Shown here: positions 33,539 to 43,426 of the stretch, piece by piece | Layout: every line of letters starts with the position of its first letter | Position numbering within the stretch: the first letter of the stretch is position 1 | From: Pseudoalteromonas luteoviolacea H33-S | GTDB taxonomy: Bacteria; Pseudomonadota; Gammaproteobacteria; Enterobacterales; Alteromonadaceae | Direction of reading: 5' to 3' | DNA length: 64,000 bases | NCBI RefSeq assembly: GCF_001625695.1 | Contig: NZ_AUXY01000069.1 | Span: 1-64,000, forward strand | Made by a program: the position numbers and the translations under genes | Notes under the pieces: model-generated | What the model was told of the DNA's origin: nothing | The model's input: only the letters and a program-made list of their open reading frames with translations | Database searches by the model: none

Positions 33539-34147
33539 ATGAATGACGGTATGATAGATCCTCTAAACGCCTTAGTGCCTATGGTTGTTGAACAAACAGC
33601 GAAAGGTGAACGCTCCTACGATATTTACTCGCGCCTGTTAAAAGAAAGAATTATTTTCTTAACTGGTCAAGTTGAAGACCATATGGCCAATTTAATTGTG
33701 GCGCAGATGCTGTTTTTAGAATCAGAAAGTCCTGATAAAGATATTTTCTTATACATTAACTCACCAGGTGGTTCTGTAACCGCGGGTATGTCAATTTACG
33801 ACACGATGAACTTCATCAAACCAGACGTGAGTACTGTCTGTGTAGGACAAGCTGCCAGTATGGGCGCATTTTTGCTGTCTGGCGGTGCAAAAGGCAAACG
33901 ATACTGCCTACCAAACTCGCGTGTGATGATCCACCAACCGCTAGGTGGCTTCCAAGGTCAGGCATCTGACTTTGAAATTCATGCCAAAGAAATTCTAACA
34001 ATTAAAGAAAAATTAAATAGGTTAATGGCTGAGCACACAGGGCAACCATACGAGGTGCTTGCCAATGATACCGACCGTGATAACTTTATGAATGCCCAAG
34101 AAGCAGTCGATTACGGTTTGGTTGATGCGGTTCATACGAGCCGATAA
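33539..34147 (+). CDS. clpP: ATP-dependent Clp protease proteolytic subunit
   Basis: ClpP forms the double-heptamer serine peptidase chamber used with ClpX or ClpA. The 202-residue protein has the nucleophile Ser in [11 protein letters not shown] near residue 105 and the catalytic His in [11 protein letters not shown] near 130. A conserved Asp lies in DTDRDNFM. The N-terminus [25 protein letters not shown] is typical and its propeptide is short. Confidence 0.98.
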   Translation: MNDGMIDPLNALVPMVVEQTAKGERSYDIYSRLLKERIIFLTGQVEDHMANLIVAQMLFLESESPDKDIFLYINSPGGSVTAGMSIYDTMNFIKPDVSTVCVGQAASMGAFLLSGGAKGKRYCLPNSRVMIHQPLGGFQGQASDFEIHAKEILTIKEKLNRLMAEHTGQPYEVLANDTDRDNFMNAQEAVDYGLVDAVHTSR

Positions 34148-34173
34148 AAATTAAAAGCTAAAGAAAGGTGAAT

Positions 34174-34246
34174 AATTACACCTTGAAATAATGAAACTTG
34201 GATCTATATCTTAAGGATGTCCAAGAGACTTACTTTAGGTGTAATT
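34174..34246. repeat. Nested inverted repeat between clpP and clpX
   Basis: Outer arms AATTACACCT (34174-34183) and AGGTGTAATT (34237-34246) are perfect 10-base complements. Inside them CTTGGA (34197-34202) pairs with TCCAAG (34220-34225). There is no T-run, so this is not a simple terminator. It may be a folded RNA segment between the two cistrons or an operator pair. Confidence 0.7.
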
Positions 34247-34378
34247 TCGCTGCTTTTGACCGAACAGCGACACTTTGCTTCAGCTTAGTTATGCCAACGG
34301 AAAGTTTATTTGGTATAGTTAAAGCATGTATTGTGTTATCAAATCAGAGATAACTCACCAAATTTAAGAGGTAGTTGA

Positions 34379-35662
34379 ATGTCAGACACTCCTACAGACG
34401 GCGACAAGAATAGCAAACTCTTGTACTGCTCATTTTGTGGTAAGAGTCAGCACGAAGTACGTAAATTAATAGCTGGTCCATCAGTATATATTTGCGATGA
34501 ATGCGTCGAACTGTGTAACGACATCATTAGAGAAGAGATCAAGGATATCGCGCCGCAGCATGATGCGTCTGATAAACTGCCGGTGCCTAAAGAGATCCGT
34601 AATCACTTAGATGACTATGTTATCGGTCAAGAACATGCAAAGAAAGTATTGTCTGTTGCAGTTTATAACCATTATAAACGTTTAAAGAATCAAGGTATCA
34701 AAGCCGATGTAGAGCTTGGTAAAAGTAATATCTTGTTAATCGGCCCAACTGGTAGTGGTAAAACATTACTTGCGGAAACACTCGCTAGATTGCTTGATGT
34801 GCCGTTTACTATGGCTGATGCAACGACGTTAACTGAAGCTGGTTATGTAGGCGAAGATGTTGAAAACATCATTCAGAAGCTCTTGCAAAAGTGTGATTAC
34901 GACGTCGAAAAAGCACAACGCGGTATCGTTTATATAGATGAAATTGATAAAATTTCACGTAAGTCTGATAACCCATCTATTACCAGAGATGTTTCAGGTG
35001 AAGGTGTTCAGCAAGCGTTACTTAAGCTGATTGAAGGTACTGTGGCATCAGTGCCACCGCAAGGTGGTCGTAAGCACCCACAGCAAGAATTTTTGCAAGT
35101 AGATACATCTAAAATCTTATTTATCTGTGGCGGTGCATTTGCGGGTCTTGATAAAGTTATTGAGCAGCGCAGCCATACTAACACTGGTATTGGTTTTGGT
35201 GCAGAAGTGAAAAGCTCTGACAGTGAGCGTACACTAAGCGAAACATTTAAAGACGTTGAACCTGAGGATTTAGTGAAATATGGCTTAATTCCTGAGTTTA
35301 TAGGACGTCTACCAGTTGTTGCTACTTTAACTGAACTTGACGAAGACGCGTTGATACAGATTTTAAATGAGCCGAAGAATGCGTTGACAAAACAATACGG
35401 TGCCTTATTTAAAATGGAAGGCGTTGAACTAGAGTTCCGTGAAGATGCCTTAAAAGCCATTGCACATAAAGCAATGGAACGTAAAACAGGTGCTCGTGGA
35501 CTACGCTCAATTGTAGAAGCTGTGCTTTTAGAAACCATGTACGAGCTACCGTCAGTTGAAGATGTTAGCAAGGTTGTTATTGACGAAACCGTTATTAAAG
35601 GGGAGTCAGATCCCATTTTAATTTACGAAAATAGTAGTCAAGATAAAGCTGCATCTGAATGA
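34379..35662 (+). CDS. clpX: ATP-dependent Clp protease ATP-binding subunit ClpX
   Basis: An AAA+ unfoldase that feeds proteins to ClpP. It has a C4 zinc-binding domain (CSFCGK ... CDECVELC, about residues 15-43) and Walker [13 protein letters not shown]. The pore loop GYVGEDVEN, Walker [10 protein letters not shown] and the ClpP-docking IGF loop in [10 protein letters not shown] are present. The length of 427 residues is normal. It is downstream of clpP with a 231-base gap that contains a nested inverted repeat. A terminator follows. Confidence 0.98.
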   Translation: MSDTPTDGDKNSKLLYCSFCGKSQHEVRKLIAGPSVYICDECVELCNDIIREEIKDIAPQHDASDKLPVPKEIRNHLDDYVIGQEHAKKVLSVAVYNHYKRLKNQGIKADVELGKSNILLIGPTGSGKTLLAETLARLLDVPFTMADATTLTEAGYVGEDVENIIQKLLQKCDYDVEKAQRGIVYIDEIDKISRKSDNPSITRDVSGEGVQQALLKLIEGTVASVPPQGGRKHPQQEFLQVDTSKILFICGGAFAGLDKVIEQRSHTNTGIGFGAEVKSSDSERTLSETFKDVEPEDLVKYGLIPEFIGRLPVVATLTELDEDALIQILNEPKNALTKQYGALFKMEGVELEFREDALKAIAHKAMERKTGARGLRSIVEAVLLETMYELPSVEDVSKVVIDETVIKGESDPILIYENSSQDKAASE

Positions 35663-35678
35663 TATGTCAGTAAGTTAG

Positions 35679-35704
35679 AAAAGGAGCCTAGTGCTCCTTT
35701 TTTT
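35679..35704 (+). terminator. clpX terminator
   Basis: AAAAGGAGC and GCTCCTTTT pair around CTAGT, with further T residues, 16 bases after the clpX stop. Confidence 0.92.
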
Positions 35705-35713
35705 GTCCAAGAG

Positions 35714-35741
35714 TTGAACTTTATAGAGGGCATCCCCATAT
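35714..35741 (+). promoter_or_regulatory. Sigma-32 (heat-shock) promoter of lon
   Basis: TTGAA (35714-35718) is followed 15 bases later by CCCCATAT (35734-35741). This matches the heat-shock consensus closely. The context CATCCCCATATAC is the same as I recall for the E. coli lon promoter. It sits between the clpX terminator and lon. Confidence 0.82.
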
Positions 35742-35784
35742 ACCTCTGTAATCTTAAAAATAAATGAAGTGCAAAGAGAACATA

Positions 35785-38154
35785 ATGACGCTTGAGAGAA
35801 CGGATCGAGTCGAAATTCCAGTGTTAGCACTGCGTGATGTAGTGGTTTACCCTCATATGGTGATCCCGCTATTCGTTGGCAGAGAGAAATCTATTAGATG
35901 TCTTGAAGCTGCAATGGAAAATGACAAGCAAATTTTTTTAGTGGCTCAAAAAGAAGCCTCCATCGATGATCCAAGTACAGACGATATTTATGATGTTGGT
36001 ACCGTTGCTACAGTTTTACAACTACTGAAGCTGCCAGATGGCACTGTAAAGGTGCTTGTTGAAGGCACGCAAAGAGCAAGAATCGATGAGTTTTTAGTGA
36101 CTGATGAATATTTCTTAGCGAATGCGCAGTTTATCGCATCTGAGAATATTGCTGAGCAAGAACAAGACATTTTTATTCGCAGTGCAGTGAGTCAGTTTGA
36201 AGGGTATGTAAAACTCAATAAAAAAATCCCACCTGAAGTACTGACCTCTGTATCTGGTATAGATGAAACGGCACGCTTGGCTGATACGATGGCTGCGCAT
36301 ATGCCGATAAAAGTACCTGAAAAACAAAAAGTGCTTGAGCTATACAATGTCACTGAACGTCTTGAATACTTAATGGCGTTGATGGAAGGTGAAATAGATT
36401 TACTTCAAGTTGAGAAGAAAATTCGCTCCCGTGTGAAAAAGCAAATGGAAAAGTCACAGCGTGAGTACTATCTCAACGAGCAGATGAAAGCCATTCAAAA
36501 AGAGCTTGGCGAACTAGATGATGTACCTGATGAGTTTGAGACACTCAAAAAGCGCATCAGCGAAGCTCAGATGCCAAAAGAAGCAGAAGAAAAAGCCACT
36601 TCAGAGTTAAATAAACTCAAGATGATGTCGCCAATGTCGGCTGAAGCCACAGTGGTCCGCTCTTATATTGATACGCTCATCAATGTGCCTTGGAAAAAGC
36701 GCTCTAAAGTGAAAAAAGACTTAGCGAATGCACAAAAGATTTTAGACTCGGATCATTATGGTTTAGACAAAGTCAAAGAGCGCATCATTGAGTATTTGGC
36801 TGTGCAGCAACGTACCAATAAACTTAAAGGTCCTATTTTGTGTTTAGTTGGCCCTCCAGGTGTTGGTAAAACGAGCCTTGGTCAGTCTATTGCGCGCTCT
36901 ACTGGTCGTAAGTATGTGCGTATGGCCTTGGGTGGCGTACGCGATGAAGCTGAAATTCGCGGTCACCGTCGTACTTACATTGGCTCTATGCCGGGTAAAT
37001 TGATCCAGAGCATGAGTAAGGTGGGCGTTAAAAATCCATTATTCTTACTCGATGAAATCGACAAAATGTCTTCGGATATGCGTGGCGATCCAGCTTCTGC
37101 TTTATTAGAAGTATTAGACCCTGAACAAAACAGTAGTTTTGCCGATCATTACCTTGAAGTTGAATACGACTTATCTGACGTGATGTTCGTTGCAACATCC
37201 AATAGCTTTAACATCCCAGGTCCACTATTAGACCGTATGGAAGTTATTCGCCTGTCTGGTTATACCGAAGATGAAAAGCTGAATATTTCTAAGCAGCACT
37301 TAATTCCTAAGCAAATTAAGCGCAATGGCTTAAAAGCGGGTGAAATTGAAATAGAAGACAGCGCTATTATTAATACCATTCGATACTACACACGAGAAGC
37401 AGGTGTACGTAATCTAGAGCGTGAAATGTCTAAGTTGTGTCGTAAAGCGGTGAAAACCATTCTGTTAGACAAAGACCAAAAACAGGTTGTGATCAACGCA
37501 GATAATTTGGAAAGCTTCCTTGGTGTGCAGCGTTTTGATTACGGTAAGGCAGAAGATGGCGATCGTGTTGGTCAAGTGACTGGCTTAGCATGGACAGAAG
37601 TGGGCGGTGACCTACTGACAATTGAAAGTGCGGCTGTGCCTGGTAAAGGCAAGTTATCTTACACGGGATCACTCGGTGATGTGATGCAAGAGTCTATCCA
37701 GGCAGCAATGACCGTAGTGAGAAACCGTGCAGATAAGCTACGCATTAACGATGATTTCTACGAAAAGCGTGATATCCATGTACACGTGCCTGAGGGCGCG
37801 ACACCTAAAGACGGTCCTAGTGCAGGTATTGCGATGGTTACAGGTTTAGTTTCAAGTCTAACTGGCAACCCAGTAAGAAGTGATGTAGCCATGACGGGTG
37901 AGATCACTTTACGCGGTGAAGTATTGCCAATTGGTGGTTTGAAAGAAAAACTATTGGCTGCGCATCGTGGTGGTATTAAGACTGTGGTCATTCCTAAAAA
38001 GAATGAACGCGACCTAAAAGAAATCCCTGATAATGTTTTAGAAGGGCTCGAAATCCACCCAGTTACTTGGATTGAAGACGTTTTATCAATTGCACTTGCT
38101 CAACCAGTGGACAGTTTTTCTGTTGAAACGCAAAAAACTGCTGTGAAAGCTTAA
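35785..38154 (+). CDS. lon: ATP-dependent protease Lon
   Basis: A 789-residue AAA+ serine protease that degrades misfolded and regulatory proteins. The start at 35785 gives [34 protein letters not shown] start at 35764 would add seven residues. The substrate-binding N-domain and coiled coil come first. Walker A is [12 protein letters not shown] near residue 354 and Walker B is LLDEIDKM. The protease domain has the Ser-Lys dyad in [11 protein letters not shown] and [15 protein letters not shown] heat-shock-type promoter lies upstream and hupB follows. Confidence 0.98.
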   Translation: MTLERTDRVEIPVLALRDVVVYPHMVIPLFVGREKSIRCLEAAMENDKQIFLVAQKEASIDDPSTDDIYDVGTVATVLQLLKLPDGTVKVLVEGTQRARIDEFLVTDEYFLANAQFIASENIAEQEQDIFIRSAVSQFEGYVKLNKKIPPEVLTSVSGIDETARLADTMAAHMPIKVPEKQKVLELYNVTERLEYLMALMEGEIDLLQVEKKIRSRVKKQMEKSQREYYLNEQMKAIQKELGELDDVPDEFETLKKRISEAQMPKEAEEKATSELNKLKMMSPMSAEATVVRSYIDTLINVPWKKRSKVKKDLANAQKILDSDHYGLDKVKERIIEYLAVQQRTNKLKGPILCLVGPPGVGKTSLGQSIARSTGRKYVRMALGGVRDEAEIRGHRRTYIGSMPGKLIQSMSKVGVKNPLFLLDEIDKMSSDMRGDPASALLEVLDPEQNSSFADHYLEVEYDLSDVMFVATSNSFNIPGPLLDRMEVIRLSGYTEDEKLNISKQHLIPKQIKRNGLKAGEIEIEDSAIINTIRYYTREAGVRNLEREMSKLCRKAVKTILLDKDQKQVVINADNLESFLGVQRFDYGKAEDGDRVGQVTGLAWTEVGGDLLTIESAAVPGKGKLSYTGSLGDVMQESIQAAMTVVRNRADKLRINDDFYEKRDIHVHVPEGATPKDGPSAGIAMVTGLVSSLTGNPVRSDVAMTGEITLRGEVLPIGGLKEKLLAAHRGGIKTVVIPKKNERDLKEIPDNVLEGLEIHPVTWIEDVLSIALAQPVDSFSVETQKTAVKA

Positions 38155-38186
38155 AAAAGTCGATAAAAAGGGTTTTCAAATCCCGT

Positions 38187-38249
38187 TGGTGTGCTAAGTT
38201 AAGCACTGGATTTAGGCCTAGGGCACGGGAAGCCCCGTAGTTTCTAGGC
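38187..38249. repeat. Two hairpins between lon and hupB
   Basis: GTGCT-AAGTTA-AGCAC (near 38191-38206) is followed by a compound hairpin at 38216-38249. That hairpin has outer GCCTAG/CTAGGC and inner ACGGG/CCCGT arms. No T-run follows. They may protect the lon 3' end or form part of the hupB leader. Confidence 0.55.
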
Positions 38250-38363
38250 TGTAATACATTTAAGCAATAGAGAATCGAAAGATTTCTCGTAGTTAACAAC
38301 AAAAGTGATGTTAGTTTTAAAACACCATCGCTCTTGATAATAACAATGTAAGAGGATGATATT

Positions 38364-38636
38364 GTGAATAAATCTCAATTAATCGATCAAATCGCAGCTG
38401 ATGCTGATATTTCTAAGGCCGCTGCTGGTCGTGCACTGGATTCATTCATTGAGTCAGTAACCGCTGCGCTAAAAGAAGGCGACTCAGTTGCTCTTGTAGG
38501 CTTTGGTACTTTTTCTGTTCGTGAACGCGCTGCACGCACAGGCCGCAACCCTCAAACGGGTGCTGCAATTGATATTGCTGCTGCTAACATCCCTGCTTTT
38601 AAAGCTGGTAAAGCTCTAAAAGACGCGGTTAACTAA
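38364..38636 (+). CDS. hupB: DNA-binding protein HU-beta
   Basis: A 90-residue nucleoid protein with a GTG start and AGAGGA upstream. It has the full HU pattern: [26 protein letters not shown], then [21 protein letters not shown] in the DNA-binding arm, then [15 protein letters not shown]. It lies directly after lon, the usual place for hupB. Confidence 0.98.
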   Translation: MNKSQLIDQIAADADISKAAAGRALDSFIESVTAALKEGDSVALVGFGTFSVRERAARTGRNPQTGAAIDIAAANIPAFKAGKALKDAVN

Positions 38637-38704
38637 GATAGAGCTTATATTTTACACTTACACTATTGTTAAGTAGATGTAATTGGACGCATAAGCTTCA
38701 GAAT

Positions 38705-38736
38705 AAAAAGCGTATCTGGTAAGATACGCTTTTTTT
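38705..38736 (+). terminator. hupB terminator
   Basis: AAAAAGCGTATCT and AGATACGCTTTTT pair around GGTA, with T7, about 70 bases after the hupB stop. Confidence 0.93.
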
Positions 38737-38795
38737 ACATGAGCTAACTGATGCAAAGTACCTTGGTGCTTTGACTTAGATAAGAGATAGAACAA

Positions 38796-40709
38796 ATGCT
38801 TGAAAAGATTAGAGAGGGCTCTCAGGGCCTTGCTGCCAAGATCGTTCTTGGTGCAGTTATCTTGTCTTTTGCGCTGGCAGGGATCGGTGGTTACCTAGGT
38901 CAAACCACAGAGCAACCAGTTGCAGAAGTCAATGGTGTTAAAATTTCGCAATTAGACTTTGCGAGAGCGTTCGAAAATGAGCGTGGTAGATTAGAGCAAC
39001 AGTTTGGAGAATACTTCGAACAAATCGCTTCTGATCCAACTTATATGGCGCAGATCCGCCAAGGCGTGGTTGATCGCTTAGTACAGCAAGAATTACAAAA
39101 TCAGCTTGCAATTGAACTCGGGCTTCGTGTTAGTGATGCACAAATCAAGCAAGCGATATTCGATATGCCTTATTTCCAGATTGGTGGTCAATTTAGTAAC
39201 GACCGTTACTTACAGCTGATCAGACAGATGAATTTCCAACCAGATGATTTCCGTGAGTACCTTCGTGAAGAAATGACGCGTGATCAGCTCGTTTCAGCGA
39301 TTGCCGGATCTGACTTTGCCCTTGATAGCGAAGTAAAGCAAACCTTGGTTCTGCAGCAGCAGACAAGAGACGTAGATTATATCGTCTTAGACAAAGAGAA
39401 ACTTAAGTCACAAGTTACTGTAACAGAGTCAGAGATCAAAGATTACTACGACTTAAACCAAGATCAGTTCATGTCACCTGAACAGGTTGCGCTAAATTAT
39501 ATCGAGTTAAAAGCATCAGATATGGAGCTGGTTGACCCAGTGACAGATGAGCAAGTGCGAGCTTACTACGATGAAAACCAAGCTCAGTATTTAGAAGAGG
39601 AAAGACGTCGTGTTTCTCATATTCTAGTTGAAGGCATCGAAGATGCAGAGGCTGCAAAAGCAAAAGCGCAAGATTTATACTCGCAGCTACAGAGCGGTGC
39701 TGATTTTGCAGAACTTGCTCAAGCGCACTCAGATGACGTAGCCAGTGGTGAATTAGGTGGTGACTTAGATTGGATCGAACGCGACATGATGGACCCTGAG
39801 TTTGAAGCTGCTGCATTTGCACTGGCAAATGTCGGTGATTACTCAGACGTTGTTGAGTCTGAATTCGGTTTTCATATTATCCAACTAACAGATCTTCAAG
39901 CACAAGAAGTAACGGCATTTGAAGAAATGGCTGCAGAGCTTCGTGCTGAACTTGAGCAAAATGCAAAAATAGATGCATTCTATGGCAAGCAAGAGGAAGT
40001 TCGTGAGTTGGCATTTGAAGTGGCAGATACGCTTGATGATGCAGCGGTAGCAGCAAATCTTGAAGTTAAAACTACAGAGTTGGTTGCACGTAATTTACTA
40101 CCAGCACCTCTGAATCAGCCAGCTGTGTCTCGTGTTATTTTTACCCCAGAGCTGCTTGAAGACGGTGTAAATTCAGAAGTCATAGAAGTTGCACCTGAGC
40201 ACGTTGTTGTTGTTCGCGTGGTTGAACATAAGCCAGCTGCTGTTAAGTCACTTGAAGAAGTAACAGAGCAAATTACAGCGCGTTTAGAAAATGAGAAAGC
40301 ATCTGAGCTAGCGAAAGACAAAGCACATACCTTGTTTGCACAGTTAGAAGAAGGTCAATCACTTTCTGATATTGCTGCGGCAGAGTCGCTTGAAGTGAAG
40401 TCAGAAGCAGCCCTTGCGCGTCAAACTTATGCTGTTTCCCCAGCGCTTGTGAGTAAAGCGTTTAAAATGCCTCACCCAGCTGAAGGCGCTTCATCCAAAG
40501 CAATGGTTGAGCTGAATAACGGTGATGCTGCATTACTAGTTGTTAAAGCGGTTAATCTTGCAGAAGTGACTGATGAGCTTGAGCCTCAGCAAAAGCAAAG
40601 CGTGACGCGTGCGCAGGTGAATAAAAACTATCTTGCGTTACTAAACGCGTTAGAAGGTACTGCTGAAATTGTAAAGCCAAGTTCTTTTGAAGTAACAGAA
40701 GAAAACTAA
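38796..40709 (+). CDS. ppiD: Periplasmic folding chaperone PpiD (SurA_N/parvulin)
   Basis: A 637-residue inner-membrane-anchored periplasmic chaperone near the Sec translocon. It starts MLEKIREGSQGLAAKIVLGAVILSFALAGIGGYLG, a single TM near residues 14-33. A SurA-N-like chaperone part follows (EVNGVKISQLDFARAFENERGRLEQ). A parvulin domain is near 265-360 (RRVSHILVEG ... GGDLDWIERDMMDPEFEAAAF ... EFGFHIIQL). The rest is a helical C-terminal region. hupB-ppiD is the standard order. Confidence 0.96.
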   Translation: MLEKIREGSQGLAAKIVLGAVILSFALAGIGGYLGQTTEQPVAEVNGVKISQLDFARAFENERGRLEQQFGEYFEQIASDPTYMAQIRQGVVDRLVQQELQNQLAIELGLRVSDAQIKQAIFDMPYFQIGGQFSNDRYLQLIRQMNFQPDDFREYLREEMTRDQLVSAIAGSDFALDSEVKQTLVLQQQTRDVDYIVLDKEKLKSQVTVTESEIKDYYDLNQDQFMSPEQVALNYIELKASDMELVDPVTDEQVRAYYDENQAQYLEEERRRVSHILVEGIEDAEAAKAKAQDLYSQLQSGADFAELAQAHSDDVASGELGGDLDWIERDMMDPEFEAAAFALANVGDYSDVVESEFGFHIIQLTDLQAQEVTAFEEMAAELRAELEQNAKIDAFYGKQEEVRELAFEVADTLDDAAVAANLEVKTTELVARNLLPAPLNQPAVSRVIFTPELLEDGVNSEVIEVAPEHVVVVRVVEHKPAAVKSLEEVTEQITARLENEKASELAKDKAHTLFAQLEEGQSLSDIAAAESLEVKSEAALARQTYAVSPALVSKAFKMPHPAEGASSKAMVELNNGDAALLVVKAVNLAEVTDELEPQQKQSVTRAQVNKNYLALLNALEGTAEIVKPSSFEVTEEN

Positions 40710-40727
40710 GGTTTTACTTTATGATAT

Positions 40728-40754
40728 AAAAAACCACCTTTTGGTGGTTTTTTT
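40728..40754. terminator. Bidirectional terminator between ppiD and sapF
   Basis: AAAAAACCACC and GGTGGTTTTTT pair around TTTT. A- and T-runs on each side allow it to end both converging units. Confidence 0.92.
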
Positions 40755-40779
40755 ATATCTATTGTGAAGCGTGTTTTAT

Positions 40780-41541
40780 TTATACCGCAAGTAGCTTTTT
40801 CATCACCTTAGACTGTGGGCGGTGAAAGATGGTATCACAACAGCCATACTCCACGACCTCACCATTATTAAGCACGAGTAACTTATCACTCATATGTTTA
40901 ACCAAGCTTAGGTGGTGCGTAATTAGTACATAGGTCAGATCCGTCTCTTCTTGTAGTTTTAATAGTAGGTTTACGATTTGTGCTCTGACAGAAGGGTCTA
41001 GTGATGATAATGCTTCATCTAATACAACCACTTTTGGGTCTAAAATGAGGGCTCTGGCAAGCGCCACACGTTGTAGCTGACCACCGCTAAACATATGTGG
41101 GTAGTATTCATAGTGCTCTGAAAGTAGCCCTACACGCGATAAAGTGAGTTCAATCTTTTTGTCTCGTTGCGTCTGGGTGAGCTTGGTATTAAAACGCAAG
41201 CAATCATCCAGCATTTCACCAATAGTGAGACCTGGGTTGAGAGAACGAGTCGGGTCTTGGAAAATAAGTCGGATATGGTGGCATTCTCGTTTTGATGCGC
41301 CATCGTCTACTATCATGTCCCCGTTTAATAGGATTTGCCCAGAGTCAGCTTCTTCAGCGCCCGCCAATACCTTAGCAAGGGTACTTTTACCTGAGCCTGT
41401 TTCACCAATGACAGCCAATGTTTGTCCAGGCAATACCGCAAATGAAATATTCTTTAAGACTTTTACTTTATCTCGTTTAAATATACCTGAACGCGTTTTA
41501 AACGTTTTGCTAAGTGCTTGTACTTTTAGCACGGGTTGCAT
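40780..41541 (-). CDS. sapF: Peptide/putrescine ABC transporter ATP-binding protein SapF
   Basis: A 253-residue ABC ATPase. Walker A is GETGSGKSTLAKV, the signature is SGGQLQRVALARAL and Walker B is VVVLDEALSSLD, followed by the switch His in LITHHLSLV. It is the last gene of sapABCDF. The Sap system is known for antimicrobial-peptide resistance, and SapBCDF has been described as a putrescine exporter in E. coli. Its start overlaps sapD by 16 bases. Confidence 0.92.
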   Translation of the reverse strand: MQPVLKVQALSKTFKTRSGIFKRDKVKVLKNISFAVLPGQTLAVIGETGSGKSTLAKVLAGAEEADSGQILLNGDMIVDDGASKRECHHIRLIFQDPTRSLNPGLTIGEMLDDCLRFNTKLTQTQRDKKIELTLSRVGLLSEHYEYYPHMFSGGQLQRVALARALILDPKVVVLDEALSSLDPSVRAQIVNLLLKLQEETDLTYVLITHHLSLVKHMSDKLLVLNNGEVVEYGCCDTIFHRPQSKVMKKLLAV

Positions 41542-42533
41542 TTTTTCTTCTCTCTATTGAGTGGAAAGTGACATGCATATGAATGCCCATGTGATTTCAC
41601 CAATACGGGCGTTGCCACACACTCTCTTTGTGCTTGCGGACAACGAGGTCCTAACCTGCAGCCTATAGGTAGATGTTGCAGAGGAGGAATTGTGCCTTTT
41701 AGCGCATAAAAGGGGGCTTTATGACCTAGTCCATGGGCATAGTCAGGGAGTGATTTTACCAGCGCCTGTGTATATGGATGATAGGGATCGGTAAATACCT
41801 TTTTTGTCGGCCCAGCTTCCACCATTTGCCCACAGTACAGAACATGAATAGCATGAGACCATTGTGTGATTTCTTCCAATTCGTGGGAGATCATTAATAT
41901 AGACATGTTTTTAAGCTGGTTTAGACTTTTTAGCAGTCTAAATACTTGTGCGCGCGTGGTACTTTCAAGTGCAGTAGTTGGTTCATCTGCGATGAGCAAT
42001 TGAGGGTTTCTAGCAATGGCCATGGCTATCATGACTTTTTGACAAACACCTTCTGATAATTCATGAGGGTAACTACTCGATATTCTTTCATCATCCCGAA
42101 TACCAACTTTGTGTAATAAAGCTTTAACTTTAACTTTGCGCTCTTTTTTACGACCAAAAAAACCTGCTTTGAAACACTCGTCGGGTAGCGACTCGGCGAC
42201 CTGTTCAAAGATTTTAGCTGTCGGATCTAGACTTCTTCTCGGCTCTTGATAAATCATTGCCATATCACGGCCAACAATTTTGCGTCGCTTTTCAGGGCTT
42301 AAGCGCATTAAATCAACGCCACGCCAGTGCATTCGATCAGCAGTGATCCGCCAACGTTCGTTGAGGACACCGACAATGGCTTTAGCAATTAAGCTTTTCC
42401 CTGAACCCGACTCTCCAACAAGTGCATGCACCTCACCTTCTTTGAGGCTCAGGTTCACCTTATCTACAGCACGAATAACCCCACCTTCAGTAGGCAGCTC
42501 TATAGTGAGGTTTTTAATATCAAGTAGTTGCAT
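41526..42533 (-). CDS. sapD: ABC transporter ATP-binding protein SapD
   Basis: A 335-residue Opp/Dpp-type ATPase. Walker A is GESGSGKSLIAKAI and Walker B is LLIADEPTTALE. The ABC signature is LSEGVCQKV rather than LSGGQ, a deviation that also marks E. coli SapD. A C-terminal oligopeptide-transporter extension carries the Cys-rich block GCRLGPRCPQAQRECV. It shares one base with sapC and overlaps sapF. Confidence 0.92.
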   Translation of the reverse strand: MQLLDIKNLTIELPTEGGVIRAVDKVNLSLKEGEVHALVGESGSGKSLIAKAIVGVLNERWRITADRMHWRGVDLMRLSPEKRRKIVGRDMAMIYQEPRRSLDPTAKIFEQVAESLPDECFKAGFFGRKKERKVKVKALLHKVGIRDDERISSSYPHELSEGVCQKVMIAMAIARNPQLLIADEPTTALESTTRAQVFRLLKSLNQLKNMSILMISHELEEITQWSHAIHVLYCGQMVEAGPTKKVFTDPYHPYTQALVKSLPDYAHGLGHKAPFYALKGTIPPLQHLPIGCRLGPRCPQAQRECVATPVLVKSHGHSYACHFPLNREKKKCNPC

Positions 42534-43426
42534 TAGGTTGCCTTTCTTGCTTTGAGTGCTTTTCTTAGCCCATCACCTACAAGATTAGTGGCTAATACTG
42601 ATAAAAACAATAGCGCACCGGGCAGGCCAACAGTCCATGGCGCGAGGTAAATAAGCCCTAAATTTTCAGCCAGCATGGCGCCCCATTCAGTTGTTGGCGG
42701 TTGGGCACCGAGTTTCAAAAAGCCCAATGCTGCGATATCCAAAATTGCAGTTGATAATGCCAAAGTGAAAATCACCACGATATGTTCGTAAATATTTGGA
42801 AATACACCACGAAATAAAATTTGTCCTCGACTGGCACCATCGAGTCTATATGCGCCAATATAATCTTTGTTGAGCTCTTCAACGACGAGATTTCTGATGG
42901 AGTGAATATGTTGTGGCAGTAGTGCTAAAATAATCGCCCATACTGTATTGAGTAAGCCTGGTCCCAAGATTGCGATGATGATGATCGCGAGTAGGAGTGA
43001 CGGAATGGCAAGCGTAATATCAAGTAAGTGGTTTAAGATACTTGACTTAAATCCCTTATTTATCCCTGCTAGTGTGCCCAAAATCACACCGAAAATTGTC
43101 GTAACGAGCGCCGCGACAATGGATAATCCAAACGTGTAGGTTGCGCCATTCATTAGTCTCGAGAGTACATCTCGGCCAAGATCATCTGTGCCTAAAATAA
43201 AGTGCACGTCCCCATCATCGTGCCATGACGGTGGCAGTAGCAGTGCGTCACCATGTTGCTGATCGATACCGTAAGGTGCTAGTAAAGGAGCTGTCATTGC
43301 CAATAACGTTAAGCCTATAAACATCCATAGCCCAACGAGCGCAAGGTGATTCGCTTTAAAATTTCGCCATAGCCTTGATAGTGGCGAGCGGTTTGACTCT
43401 TCACTGTATAAGCTAAACTTTGGCAT
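42533..43426 (-). CDS. sapC: ABC transporter permease SapC
   Basis: A 297-residue Dpp/Opp-type permease with about six TM segments. The N-terminus FKANHLALVGLWMFIGLTLLAMTAPLLAPYG is typical of the DppC group. The EAA-like loop is LNKDYIGAYRLDGASRGQILFRGVFPNI. A periplasmic block FILGTDDLGRDVLSRL is also typical. It overlaps sapB by 14 bases. Confidence 0.92.
   Translation of the reverse strand: MPKFSLYSEESNRSPLSRLWRNFKANHLALVGLWMFIGLTLLAMTAPLLAPYGIDQQHGDALLLPPSWHDDGDVHFILGTDDLGRDVLSRLMNGATYTFGLSIVAALVTTIFGVILGTLAGINKGFKSSILNHLLDITLAIPSLLLAIIIIAILGPGLLNTVWAIILALLPQHIHSIRNLVVEELNKDYIGAYRLDGASRGQILFRGVFPNIYEHIVVIFTLALSTAILDIAALGFLKLGAQPPTTEWGAMLAENLGLIYLAPWTVGLPGALLFLSVLATNLVGDGLRKALKARKAT

Noticed and set aside
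35008..35616. 202-residue frame antisense to clpX
   Set aside because: Ser/Thr-rich composition typical of a shadow of a real gene; no ribosome site or homology seen.
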